Shown here: positions 1 through 6,915 of the stretch, one piece after another | How the letters are laid out: each line of letters starts with the position of its first letter | Numbering within the stretch: position 1 is the stretch's first letter | Origin: Bryobacterales bacterium | GTDB lineage: Bacteria; Acidobacteriota; Terriglobia; Bryobacterales; Bryobacteraceae | Assembly (NCBI GenBank): GCA_025353235.1 | Contig: JANXQZ010000713.1 | Location: 1-7,425 of the forward strand | Direction of reading: 5' to 3' | DNA length: 7,425 bases | The notes under the pieces: generated by a model | What the model saw: only the letters and a program-made list of their open reading frames with translations | What the model was told of the DNA's origin: nothing | The model's database searches: none | Position numbers and translations under genes: made by a program

Positions 1-75
1 CTTCACCTCCACCACCGTCGGCAGTTGACGCCAGCGCGCAAATCCATCAAAATCGTATAGGCGAATAAAAGGCGA
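1..75. other. unassigned edge segment upstream of dnaE2
   Basis: No gene can be assigned in this short edge segment. All three plus-strand frames end before the dnaE2 start: stops at 26-28, 58-60 and 66-68. None of the three tails resembles the C-terminus of ImuB, the usual upstream partner of dnaE2. The frame stopping at 26-28 uses mostly C-ending codons, like dnaE2, so it could be the tail of an upstream gene. On the minus strand a frame beginning with ATG at 81-79 stays open to the window edge (27 codons, protein-like start MHSPFIRLYDFDG), so a divergent gene is also possible. It has no convincing Shine-Dalgarno sequence. The sequence to the left would decide between these. Confidence 0.2.
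25..53 (+). promoter_or_regulatory. weak candidate sigma-70-type promoter for dnaE2
   Basis: TTGACG at 25-30 (5 of 6 to the -35 consensus) is followed after 17 nt by CAAAAT at 48-53 (4 of 6 to the -10 consensus), in the most A/T-rich part of the leader. It lies 22 nt before the dnaE2 start. I see no clear LexA-type palindrome in the 75 nt available. Matches this weak arise by chance, and dnaE2 may instead be transcribed from an upstream operon promoter. Confidence 0.22.
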
Positions 76-3000
76 ATGCATCCCGGCTACATCGAACTCC
101 ACGCCCGATCCGCGTTCAGCTTTCTCGAAGGTTCCTCGCTCCCCGAGCAACTCGCTTCCCGCTGCGCTGAACTCGATATGCGTGGCATGGCTCTGCTTGA
201 TCGCGACGGTATTTCCGGCGCGGCACGTTTCCACCTGGCCGCCAAAAAATTAGGCATCCGCGCCCACATTGGAGCCGAAATCACCTGCACCGACGGATTC
301 CGAATCCCTCTCCTGGCCGAAAATCGGACCGGCTATCAGAACCTCTGCCGCCTGATTACCCGCATGAAACTGCGCGCCAAAAAGGGCGAAGGCGCAGCCG
401 CTCCCGAAGAGTTCGCCGAGTTCTCGGATGGCTTGGTCTGTCTCACCGGCAACGTGCCGCTCGACAATCTCCCGCTGCTCACCGCCACCTACGGCCCGCG
501 CAATCTCTATGTCGAGTTGCAGCGCCACCACCTCCGCCATGAAGAAGCGCGCAATCAAGCGCTGACCGCCTTCGCCGCATCGAACGGCCTTCCCCTGCTC
601 GCATCCAATGGAGTCTCCCACGCCGAACCGCCCGCCCGCGAGGCGCTTGACGTGCTCACCTGCGTCCGCAACAAAGTCAAGATCCGAGACGCAGGCCGCC
701 TGCTCTGCCAAAATTCGGAGCGCCATTTCAAGAGTCCCAAGCAGATGAAGCGGCTGTTCGCGGACCTGCCGGAAGCCATCGCCAACACCGTCGAACTATC
801 GGATCGCCTGCAGTTCACGCTAGCCGACCTGGGTTACGAATTCCCCAGATATTCCGTCCCCCCCAGCGAAACCATGCACTCCTATCTGCGCCAGCGGACC
901 GATGAAGGCGCGCGCAACCGCTACCGCCCGTATCATGAGCAAGCCCGCAAACAGATCGAGCGCGAACTGGCGCTCATCGAAAAACTTCAGCTCAGCGGCT
1001 ACTTCCTGATCGTCTGGGACATCGTGCAGTTCTGCAAATCCCAAAACATTCTAGTGCAAGGGCGTGGATCGGCTGCCAACAGCGCCGTATGTTATTCGCT
1101 CGGGATCACAGCCGTGGACCCAGTCGCCATGGATCTGCTCTTCGAACGTTTTCTTTCGGAAGAGCGCGGCGAATGGCCCGACATTGACCTCGATCTCCCC
1201 AGCGGCGACCAGCGCGAGAAGGCCATCCAGTACGTTTATCAACGCTACGGCGAACTCGGCGCAGCCATGACCGCGAACGTCATCACGTATCGAGGCCGCT
1301 CGGCCGCCCGCGACATCGGCAAGACGCTCGGCTTCACTGACGATGAGCTCGGCAGGCTCTCCGCCCTCGTTCCCATGTGGGGTTGGAAGGATCCCAAAGA
1401 CACCGCCGCGAAGCACTTCAAGGAGGCAGGCTTTTCGCTCGAGAATCCGCTTGTATCGAAATTCCTGGACCTCTACATGACCATTCAGGATTTGCCGCGG
1501 CACCTCGGCCAGCACTCGGGCGGCATGGTGATCTGCCAAGGCCAACTCGATTCCATCGTTCCGCTCGAACCCGCCACCATGCCCGGCCGCGTGGTGGTGC
1601 AGTGGGACAAGGAGGATTGCGCCGACATGGGCATCGTCAAGGTGGATCTGCTCGGCCTCGGCATGATGGCGGTCCTCGAAGATTCCATTCAATTGATCCA
1701 CGACGCTTACGGCGAAGAGGTAGACCTCGCGCACCTGCCAGCCGACGATCCTGTGGTGTACGAAGCGCTTTGTCGGGCCGACACCATCGGTATGTTTCAG
1801 GTGGAAAGCCGCGCGCAAATGTCCTGCCTGCCGCGCCTGAGGCCGAAGCGTTTCTACGACATCGTGGTGCAGGTAGCCATCATTCGCCCTGGCCCCATCG
1901 TCGGCCAGATGCTGAACCCGTACCTGCGCCGTCGTCAAGGCAAGGAGAAGCCGGAGTGCCTGCATCCTTTGCTGGAACCGGTGCTGGCCCGCACGCTGGG
2001 CGTGCCTCTCTTTCAAGAGCAACTGTTGCGCATGGCCATGATCGTGGCCGGCTTTACTGGAGGCGAGGCGGAAGAGTTGCGGCGAGCCATGGGATTCAAG
2101 CGCTCCGAAGCCCGCATGCAAGATATCGAAGTCAGGCTGCGCGCCGGGATGGATCGCAATCAGATCGCGGGCAAACTGCAGGATGTGATCGTGCAATCGA
2201 TCATCTCGTTCGCGCTCTATGGATTTCCCGAATCGCACGCCGCCAGCTTCGCGCTGATCGCCTATGCCAGCGCGTATCTGAAGTGCCGCTACCTGGCCGC
2301 TTTCACCGCCGCGATCCTCAACAATCAGCCCATGGGATTCTACGCGCCAGCCACGCTGGTAAAGGACGCCCAGCGGCACGGGCAGCATTTCAAACCCGTC
2401 GATGTGCTGCACTCCGATTGGCTCTGCACCATTGAGGAGCACGACGGCCAGAGATGCGTCCGCCTGGGGCTGAATTATGCCAAGGGTCTGCGCGAGCAAA
2501 CCGCGCGAGCCATCCTGCGGGCTCGTGAGCAAGCCCAATTCACCAGCATTCAGGATCTAGTTCGCCGTGTTCCCGAATTGCGCAAAGATGAACTGCGGCG
2601 CTTGGGCGACATCGGGGCGCTGAACTTCATCCAAAACATTCATCGCAGAGATGCTTTATGGGATTCCGAACTGGCCATGCGCCCCGAAGGCCCTCTGTTC
2701 CAATCCCTCCAGCCGCAAAACCAGCCAAAGTCGCCCTTGCTCCCGATGACGGACAGCGAGCGCCTCAACGCCGATTTTCGCGGCACGCATCTCACCATCG
2801 GCAAACATCCCATGGCACTCCATCGCGAAACGCTAAACGAGTTGGATGTAGTTCCCGCAAATCAACTGAAAGACATTCCCAACGGCTGGACGGTGCGGAT
2901 GGCTGGCTGTGTCATCTGCCGTCAGCGCCCCGGCACCGCCAAAGGCTTATTGTTCCTGAGCATCGAAGACGAAACCGGAGTAGGAAACGCGGTAGTAATG

Positions 3001-3162
3001 CCAGACCTATTCGACCGCGAGCGCAGAACGCTGCTAGAAAATTCCTATCTAATGATCGAAGGAGAAATGCAGAACATTGACAACGTAACATCCATCAAAG
3101 CGTCCAGGATCATGCCCCTGCATGTGGCCGAGGCAGCGGTGCCATCGCATGATTTCCGCTAA
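76..3162 (+). CDS. dnaE2: error-prone DNA polymerase DnaE2 (C-family)
   Basis: This is a complete 1028-residue C-family DNA polymerase of the DnaE2/ImuC type, which carries out damage-induced mutagenic translesion synthesis, normally with ImuA and ImuB. The N-terminal PHP domain (about residues 5-210) has a degenerate metal site: the usual H-x-H reads H9-A-R11 and the later DH reads D-R, so no proofreading nuclease is expected, as is typical of DnaE2. The polymerase core has the GRGSAANS motif (329-336), the palm PDIDLD (368-373, probable catalytic D371 and D373) and the third aspartate in VKVDLLGLG (D524). A helix-hairpin-helix region lies near 820-855 and an OB fold near 935-1010, followed by a C-terminus ending SHDFR. 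Length is normal for DnaE2. The start fits the conserved YIELHARSAFSFLEG opening, with AAAAGG just upstream. It converges on the permease gene downstream. Confidence 0.95.
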   Translation: MHPGYIELHARSAFSFLEGSSLPEQLASRCAELDMRGMALLDRDGISGAARFHLAAKKLGIRAHIGAEITCTDGFRIPLLAENRTGYQNLCRLITRMKLRAKKGEGAAAPEEFAEFSDGLVCLTGNVPLDNLPLLTATYGPRNLYVELQRHHLRHEEARNQALTAFAASNGLPLLASNGVSHAEPPAREALDVLTCVRNKVKIRDAGRLLCQNSERHFKSPKQMKRLFADLPEAIANTVELSDRLQFTLADLGYEFPRYSVPPSETMHSYLRQRTDEGARNRYRPYHEQARKQIERELALIEKLQLSGYFLIVWDIVQFCKSQNILVQGRGSAANSAVCYSLGITAVDPVAMDLLFERFLSEERGEWPDIDLDLPSGDQREKAIQYVYQRYGELGAAMTANVITYRGRSAARDIGKTLGFTDDELGRLSALVPMWGWKDPKDTAAKHFKEAGFSLENPLVSKFLDLYMTIQDLPRHLGQHSGGMVICQGQLDSIVPLEPATMPGRVVVQWDKEDCADMGIVKVDLLGLGMMAVLEDSIQLIHDAYGEEVDLAHLPADDPVVYEALCRADTIGMFQVESRAQMSCLPRLRPKRFYDIVVQVAIIRPGPIVGQMLNPYLRRRQGKEKPECLHPLLEPVLARTLGVPLFQEQLLRMAMIVAGFTGGEAEELRRAMGFKRSEARMQDIEVRLRAGMDRNQIAGKLQDVIVQSIISFALYGFPESHAASFALIAYASAYLKCRYLAAFTAAILNNQPMGFYAPATLVKDAQRHGQHFKPVDVLHSDWLCTIEEHDGQRCVRLGLNYAKGLREQTARAILRAREQAQFTSIQDLVRRVPELRKDELRRLGDIGALNFIQNIHRRDALWDSELAMRPEGPLFQSLQPQNQPKSPLLPMTDSERLNADFRGTHLTIGKHPMALHRETLNELDVVPANQLKDIPNGWTVRMAGCVICRQRPGTAKGLLFLSIEDETGVGNAVVMPDLFDRERRTLLENSYLMIEGEMQNIDNVTSIKASRIMPLHVAEAAVPSHDFR

Positions 3163-3181
3163 CGCTATTCGTAGCGCAGCG
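3157..3181. other. stem-loop at the convergent gene junction
   Basis: CGCTA (3163-3167), TTCG loop (3168-3171) and TAGCG (3172-3176) form a perfect 5-bp hairpin. A second 4-bp stem, CGCT (3157-3160) with AGCG (3178-3181), extends it across a small 2/1 internal loop. The element covers the dnaE2 stop (3160-3162) and the permease stop (3165-3167 on the minus strand). Neither side has a T-tract, so it is not a classical intrinsic terminator. It may act as an mRNA 3'-end structure for both transcripts, or be a by-product of coding constraint. Confidence 0.35.
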
Positions 3182-4427
3182 CTTCCACAGGATCCAATTG
3201 AGACGCCTTAATCGCCGGCCACACTCCGAAGAACACGCCGATCGCCACCGACACCGTAAATCCCGTCACCACAGCCCACGTCGGCACTTCCGCCCGAAGA
3301 CTCGGCAGCAGCACTCCCACCAGCAATGTGACCAGTATCGAGAACACAACGCCAATCACACCGCCAGCCCCCGTCAGCGTCACCGCCTCCGTCAAAAATT
3401 GCAGAACAATATCGCTCCGCCGCGCGCCCAGCGCCTTTCGCACGCCGATCTCGCGCGTCCGCTCCGTCACGCTCACCAGCATAATGTTCATCACTCCGAT
3501 CCCGCCCACCAGCAACCCCAGTCCCGAGATCGCGATGGACATCAGCATGATCATCCCCGTAATCTTGTCGAAATTCTCGATGATCGAATCCGCCGTCGAC
3601 AACACAAAATCGTCTTCGGCCTTGGCTGGCGTGTGTCGCAGTTTACGCAGCGCCGCACGAATCTCCTCCAAGGCATCCGCACGTTGCCCGGGACGCGCCT
3701 TCGCCGTCAAGAAGAAATTCACAGCTTGCGGATAGCGCAACCGCGCCGTTTCCAGAGGGATGTCGATCTGCTTATCCAGCCCGTTCTCGCCGAAGAAGCC
3801 TCCCTTCGCAGGCGCGAACACGCCCACCACCGTATACTCCGCGCCATCCAGATCAATCGACTGACCCACCGCGTTGCCTCCCGGGAACAGCGCGTCCGCC
3901 AAACTCGCCCCCAGCACCGCCACCCTCTGCGCACGCTGCGCCTCTTGCTCCGTGAAGACGCGCCCCGCTTTCACTTCCCGAGGCGAAATTGCGTACGAAG
4001 AAGCGCTCAAGCCAGTCAACGTCATATTGTCGGATTCGAATCCGGCCACTTTGACATTGAAGAACTTGCCCGGCACCGGATTGATAAACAGGTTCACCGC
4101 CGTTGCTTCAATCGAGTGGACCACGCTCTTCAGATACTCGGCATCTTCCGGGCGCAGCGGCTTGCGCTTCAACTCTTTAGGACGGGCCCCTTGGCCGCTC
4201 GGATCGCCGCTGACTCTTGCCACAAAGATATTGTCAGGGCCGAACTCCTGAAAGAAGTCCACTATTCCTTTCCGCAAGCCAGTAAGCAGCGATGCCACCG
4301 TCACTACCGTCGTGATGCCGATCACGATACCCAAAATCGTCAGCCCGGAACGGAAACGGTGAGTCCACACCGAATCGAGCGCCATGGCCAGCGTCTCTTT
4401 CGGACTGATGCGCACGGCCCCGATCAT
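3165..4427 (-). CDS. MacB/LolCE-type ABC transporter permease (second of tandem pair)
   Basis: This 420-residue inner-membrane permease has the MacB-like layout. A cytoplasmic N-terminus is followed by TM1 (about 27-49), a large periplasmic core domain (about 50-285, including the family-typical GRVFTEQEAQRAQRVAVLG segment at 155-173), then a C-terminal FtsX-type domain with TM2 (about 291-316), TM3 (348-374) and TM4 (383-405). The FtsX signature NIMLVSVTERTREIGVRKA is at 314-332, and the protein ends DPVEALRYE, as is usual. Proteins of this type work in dimers with a LolD/MacB-like ATPase, using mechanotransmission to move substrates in the periplasm or to an efflux partner. No ATPase domain is fused. 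Its ATG overlaps the upstream permease stop (ATGA, 4424-4427), and GAGGG lies about 5-9 nt upstream. It is the last gene of the cluster. The substrate cannot be told from sequence. Confidence 0.9.
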   Translation of the reverse strand: MIGAVRISPKETLAMALDSVWTHRFRSGLTILGIVIGITTVVTVASLLTGLRKGIVDFFQEFGPDNIFVARVSGDPSGQGARPKELKRKPLRPEDAEYLKSVVHSIEATAVNLFINPVPGKFFNVKVAGFESDNMTLTGLSASSYAISPREVKAGRVFTEQEAQRAQRVAVLGASLADALFPGGNAVGQSIDLDGAEYTVVGVFAPAKGGFFGENGLDKQIDIPLETARLRYPQAVNFFLTAKARPGQRADALEEIRAALRKLRHTPAKAEDDFVLSTADSIIENFDKITGMIMLMSIAISGLGLLVGGIGVMNIMLVSVTERTREIGVRKALGARRSDIVLQFLTEAVTLTGAGGVIGVVFSILVTLLVGVLLPSLRAEVPTWAVVTGFTVSVAIGVFFGVWPAIKASQLDPVEALRYE

Positions 4428-5671
4428 TCGGCCCTCAACGCCACCACCGGATCCATCCGCGCGGCTCTTCTGGCGGGATACCAGCCTGACACCATGCCCA
4501 CCGCGCTCGAAACAAAAACGGAGAGCAGCACGTATGGGAGCGTGACCTTCAGCGTCGCGCCGAAAAGCACCGACAGGCCTGCTGAAACCAACGCTCCGAG
4601 CGCAACGCCGATCAATCCTCCCACGATCGACAGCATCACCGATTCGGTCAGGAACTGCAGCATGATATCGCTCTGCCGCGCCCCTAGACTCTTCCTGATC
4701 CCGATCTCGCGCGTTCGCTCCGTCACGCTTACCAGCATGATGTTCATGATCACAATGCCGCCCACCAGCAGAGAGATGCTGGTAACGGGAACCACGATGG
4801 CGGCGATTACTCCGAGAATCGAATCGACAAACGAGCGCACGGAGTCGGGAGTAAGGAAGTCAAAATTATCTTCCTTGCCGGGGCTGGCGTGAAAATGGGT
4901 GCGCAGCGCGGCGCGCGTAACGTCGAGCGATTCGTCCATGCTCAGTCCAGAACTCGGCCGTGCCTTGCCAAATACAGGCGAGCCGTTCTTGCCGCCGAAC
5001 AAGGCCTGATAAACCGTGATGGGCATGTAAACCGGGTTGTCCAAGCTTCTGCCGAAAGCCGAGCCTTGCCGCGACAGCAGGCCGATGACGGTGAACTCAA
5101 TTCCGGAGACTCGAATGTGTCGACCGATGCCCGACTTCTCTTGAAAGAGCGTCGAGCGAATATCCTCGCCGATCACGGCTACGGGTTGCTTCATGCGCTC
5201 TTCCGTCTCGGTGAAAAACCGCCCATCAATGATGGGAACGTCGCGGATATCGGGCAACGTGGAGGACGAGCCAAGAATGCTGGCACCTTCGTAGGTTTGG
5301 TTATCGCCCTTCACGTCCTCCGTGCGCTGTTGATAAGGGCTGTAGAGAATGCGGTCGCCCGTCATTGCGCGCAGATAGGCTACATCGTCGGGCCGAATGC
5401 GCTTATTGTATTTCTGCTTGGCCGCAATTTGCTTGCGTGTCAGGCGTCCCACGGCGGCCACCTGCGCAAACATGTAGCTATCGGTGCCGAACGCCTTGGC
5501 CGTGATGCCCTCTGCGTAAGCGCCCAATCCGTCGATGGCGGCCCCCACCAGGATCACGCTTGCTACCCCGATGATCACTCCCAGCAGAGTAAGAAAGCTG
5601 CGCAGCTTGTGAGCCCGAATCGAATCGAGCGCGAGCGATGACGCCGTTGCCAGGTTGCGGTAGAAATTCAT
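4424..5671 (-). CDS. MacB/LolCE-type ABC transporter permease (first of tandem pair)
   Basis: This 415-residue permease is a diverged paralogue of the gene downstream. TM1 is at about 25-48, the periplasmic core domain at about 50-280 (with GRFFTETEERMKQPVAVIG at 150-168), and the FtsX-type domain has TM2 (283-309), TM3 (345-370) and TM4 (378-400). NIMLVSVTERTREIGIRKS is at 310-328 and the C-terminus reads DPVVALRAE. Residue 307 is Val where this family often has Gly (VGGIVIMN). A basic stretch at about 76-92 (LTRKQIAAKQKYNKRIR) early in the core domain has no clear counterpart in the second permease. The start overlaps the DHS-like stop in an ATGA (5668-5671) and has no good Shine-Dalgarno sequence, which suggests translational coupling. 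It probably forms a heterodimer with its neighbour, like LolC-LolE. No ATPase gene is visible and the substrate is unknown. Confidence 0.9.
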   Translation of the reverse strand: MNFYRNLATASSLALDSIRAHKLRSFLTLLGVIIGVASVILVGAAIDGLGAYAEGITAKAFGTDSYMFAQVAAVGRLTRKQIAAKQKYNKRIRPDDVAYLRAMTGDRILYSPYQQRTEDVKGDNQTYEGASILGSSSTLPDIRDVPIIDGRFFTETEERMKQPVAVIGEDIRSTLFQEKSGIGRHIRVSGIEFTVIGLLSRQGSAFGRSLDNPVYMPITVYQALFGGKNGSPVFGKARPSSGLSMDESLDVTRAALRTHFHASPGKEDNFDFLTPDSVRSFVDSILGVIAAIVVPVTSISLLVGGIVIMNIMLVSVTERTREIGIRKSLGARQSDIMLQFLTESVMLSIVGGLIGVALGALVSAGLSVLFGATLKVTLPYVLLSVFVSSAVGMVSGWYPARRAARMDPVVALRAE

Positions 5672-6906
5672 GGGTGCTTAGCGAGCGGGTAGTGAACCGA
5701 TTGCAGGAGCCATTCTCGATTGTCTCGCACATCGGCGGTAAGGAGTTCGCACAACCGATCGCGCTGCTCAAAGAGGCGGTAGCCCTCTGTAGGCCGCAGA
5801 TAACCAGCCACTCCCGGGTGCTCAAGTTCGAACTCTTCAGCGGTCATGCAGCGGGAAAGTTTCAGATACCGCCTGCGGTTCTCAAGCAATGCGCCGACCA
5901 GGAACGGCATCACCATAGAGTAGTCGGCTTGCAAGCTTTCAGTAGCTTGCAGATAGGTATCCTTGTCCACCTTGCCCCAAGTGACAGCCTCGGCGGGAGG
6001 ACACGATGAGAGTGACCCATCTGTAACAGGCGCAGTCACGATCTGTACATCGAAGTTATACCCGCGCACGTTCGGCAACCCCAGCACCTGACCCAGAGCC
6101 GGCTCAGGCTGGAGATTGTAATTCTTAGGCACGCCGCCTCCGAGGATCAGCGTCGCTAGAGCATGCACCGAGTTCTCGAACAGACCCCAGCGATGATACG
6201 CGCAAGCCTCGAAGACTTCGGCATGCAGATCGAGATCGAAGCCGTACTCCGGGATCACTCCGGCCTTGCGCATAGCCCACAGCTTCATCGAATTGAGAAA
6301 GACGCTGCCATCGCCCGGTGCGCCGACAAACACCGGAATCGAGAGCCGCGAGCAAGTGGCCAGCAGGCCCGCCCGCACTCCATTTTGCCGCTCCTGCTCG
6401 GCATAGAATTCACCGAGCCGCCAGCGCAGTTCGGTGCCTGTCATCTTACGCTGAAACTCGGGGCGCGTTAGGACCGACGTGAGGAAGCGGTCCTGATCCA
6501 GCAGGACGTCTTCATCGAACGCCATGTCGGTGACGCGGATAGTGCGCTCGTCTCGCAGCGCTCCGTCATCGCCAAAGATTGGCACCTCATGAATGGGATC
6601 GATTCGGTTATCGAGCGAGCGGTGGCCATCGTGATAACAGACCGCATCGGTTGTGGAGAGGTAGGCGATCCATCCGGTTTCGAGCAGCGGAATCAGCCAG
6701 GCTTGATGCTGTCCAGAAACCGTCACCGGTCCGGCGATGGAGACGGTAAGCGGACAGCCCAGACCAATGGCTCGATCAAGAATGGTATAGATGCGCCGCA
6801 GGTAGGCTCCGCCAAAAGCCGGCAGACAATTGCGGAAGATTTCGTCGAGAGAACTACACTCGTCCACGCGCCTGACACGCACTGGACGTTTGGGTGTTTC
6901 GGACAT
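5668..6906 (-). CDS. deoxyhypusine synthase-like protein
   Basis: This 412-residue protein belongs to the deoxyhypusine synthase (DHS) superfamily, NAD-dependent enzymes that pass an aminobutyl group from spermidine or a related polyamine to an acceptor amine. Visible motifs are the early TVSIAGPVTVSGQ segment (54-66), VGAPGDGSVFLN (194-205), GGGVPKNYN (256-264), and VTDGSLSS followed by EAVTWGK (306-312). K312 aligns with the catalytic lysine of eukaryotic DHS (SWGK). The residue after K261 is Asn, where human DHS has a substrate-binding His; I recall Asn as usual in bacterial DHS-like proteins. About 100 residues follow K312, roughly 60 more than in human DHS. Bacteria lack eIF5A, so homospermidine-synthase-type or other polyamine chemistry is likelier than hypusination. 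No signal peptide is seen, so it is cytoplasmic. It starts 6 nt after the hypB stop, in the same frame, and overlaps the next gene by 4 nt. Confidence 0.86.
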   Translation of the reverse strand: MSETPKRPVRVRRVDECSSLDEIFRNCLPAFGGAYLRRIYTILDRAIGLGCPLTVSIAGPVTVSGQHQAWLIPLLETGWIAYLSTTDAVCYHDGHRSLDNRIDPIHEVPIFGDDGALRDERTIRVTDMAFDEDVLLDQDRFLTSVLTRPEFQRKMTGTELRWRLGEFYAEQERQNGVRAGLLATCSRLSIPVFVGAPGDGSVFLNSMKLWAMRKAGVIPEYGFDLDLHAEVFEACAYHRWGLFENSVHALATLILGGGVPKNYNLQPEPALGQVLGLPNVRGYNFDVQIVTAPVTDGSLSSCPPAEAVTWGKVDKDTYLQATESLQADYSMVMPFLVGALLENRRRYLKLSRCMTAEEFELEHPGVAGYLRPTEGYRLFEQRDRLCELLTADVRDNREWLLQSVHYPLAKHP

Positions 6907-6915
6907 GCCCTTTCA
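6907..6915 (-). promoter_or_regulatory. hypB stop / DHS-like gene initiation region
   Basis: On the minus strand the junction reads TGA AAG GGC ATG. The hypB stop is followed at once by AAGGG, the only Shine-Dalgarno-like sequence before the DHS-like ATG, with just 1 nt of spacing. The preceding hypB tail holds no better purine-rich site. Initiation therefore probably depends on ribosomes that have just ended on hypB. The two genes share one frame, with only AAG GGC between stop and start. Confidence 0.45.

Noticed and set aside
1377..2435. 352-codon plus-strand frame overlapping dnaE2
   Set aside because: It is an out-of-frame reading of dnaE2, rich in Arg, Ala, Gly and His, with no recognisable domain.
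1051..2538. 495-codon minus-strand open frame inside dnaE2
   Set aside because: It lies wholly within the conserved polymerase core, its codon boundaries mirror the dnaE2 sense codons, and no family motif is recognisable.
3163..3176. intrinsic terminator at the convergent junction
   Set aside because: The hairpin is real but short, and there is no T-run after it on either strand, so it is reported only as a stem-loop.
3198..4892. 564-codon plus-strand open frame opposite the permeases
   Set aside because: It is antisense to two clear permease genes, its translation is a low-complexity His/Arg/Gln-rich sequence, and it crosses the boundary of two real genes. It is a codon-bias shadow.
4889..5641. 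250-codon plus-strand frame opposite the first permease
   Set aside because: It is antisense to a well-supported MacB-like permease and shows no recognisable motif or supporting ribosome site.
3165..5671. acidobacterial duplicated orphan permease (ADOP)
   Set aside because: ADOP proteins are single chains of about 800 residues. Here there are two separate genes of 415 and 420 residues with an ATGA overlap, so the ordinary MacB/LolCE-type label fits better.
5668..6906. true eIF5A deoxyhypusine synthase
   Set aside because: The context is bacterial, the His after GGGVPK is Asn, and the tail is longer than in human DHS. Only a DHS-like call is supported.
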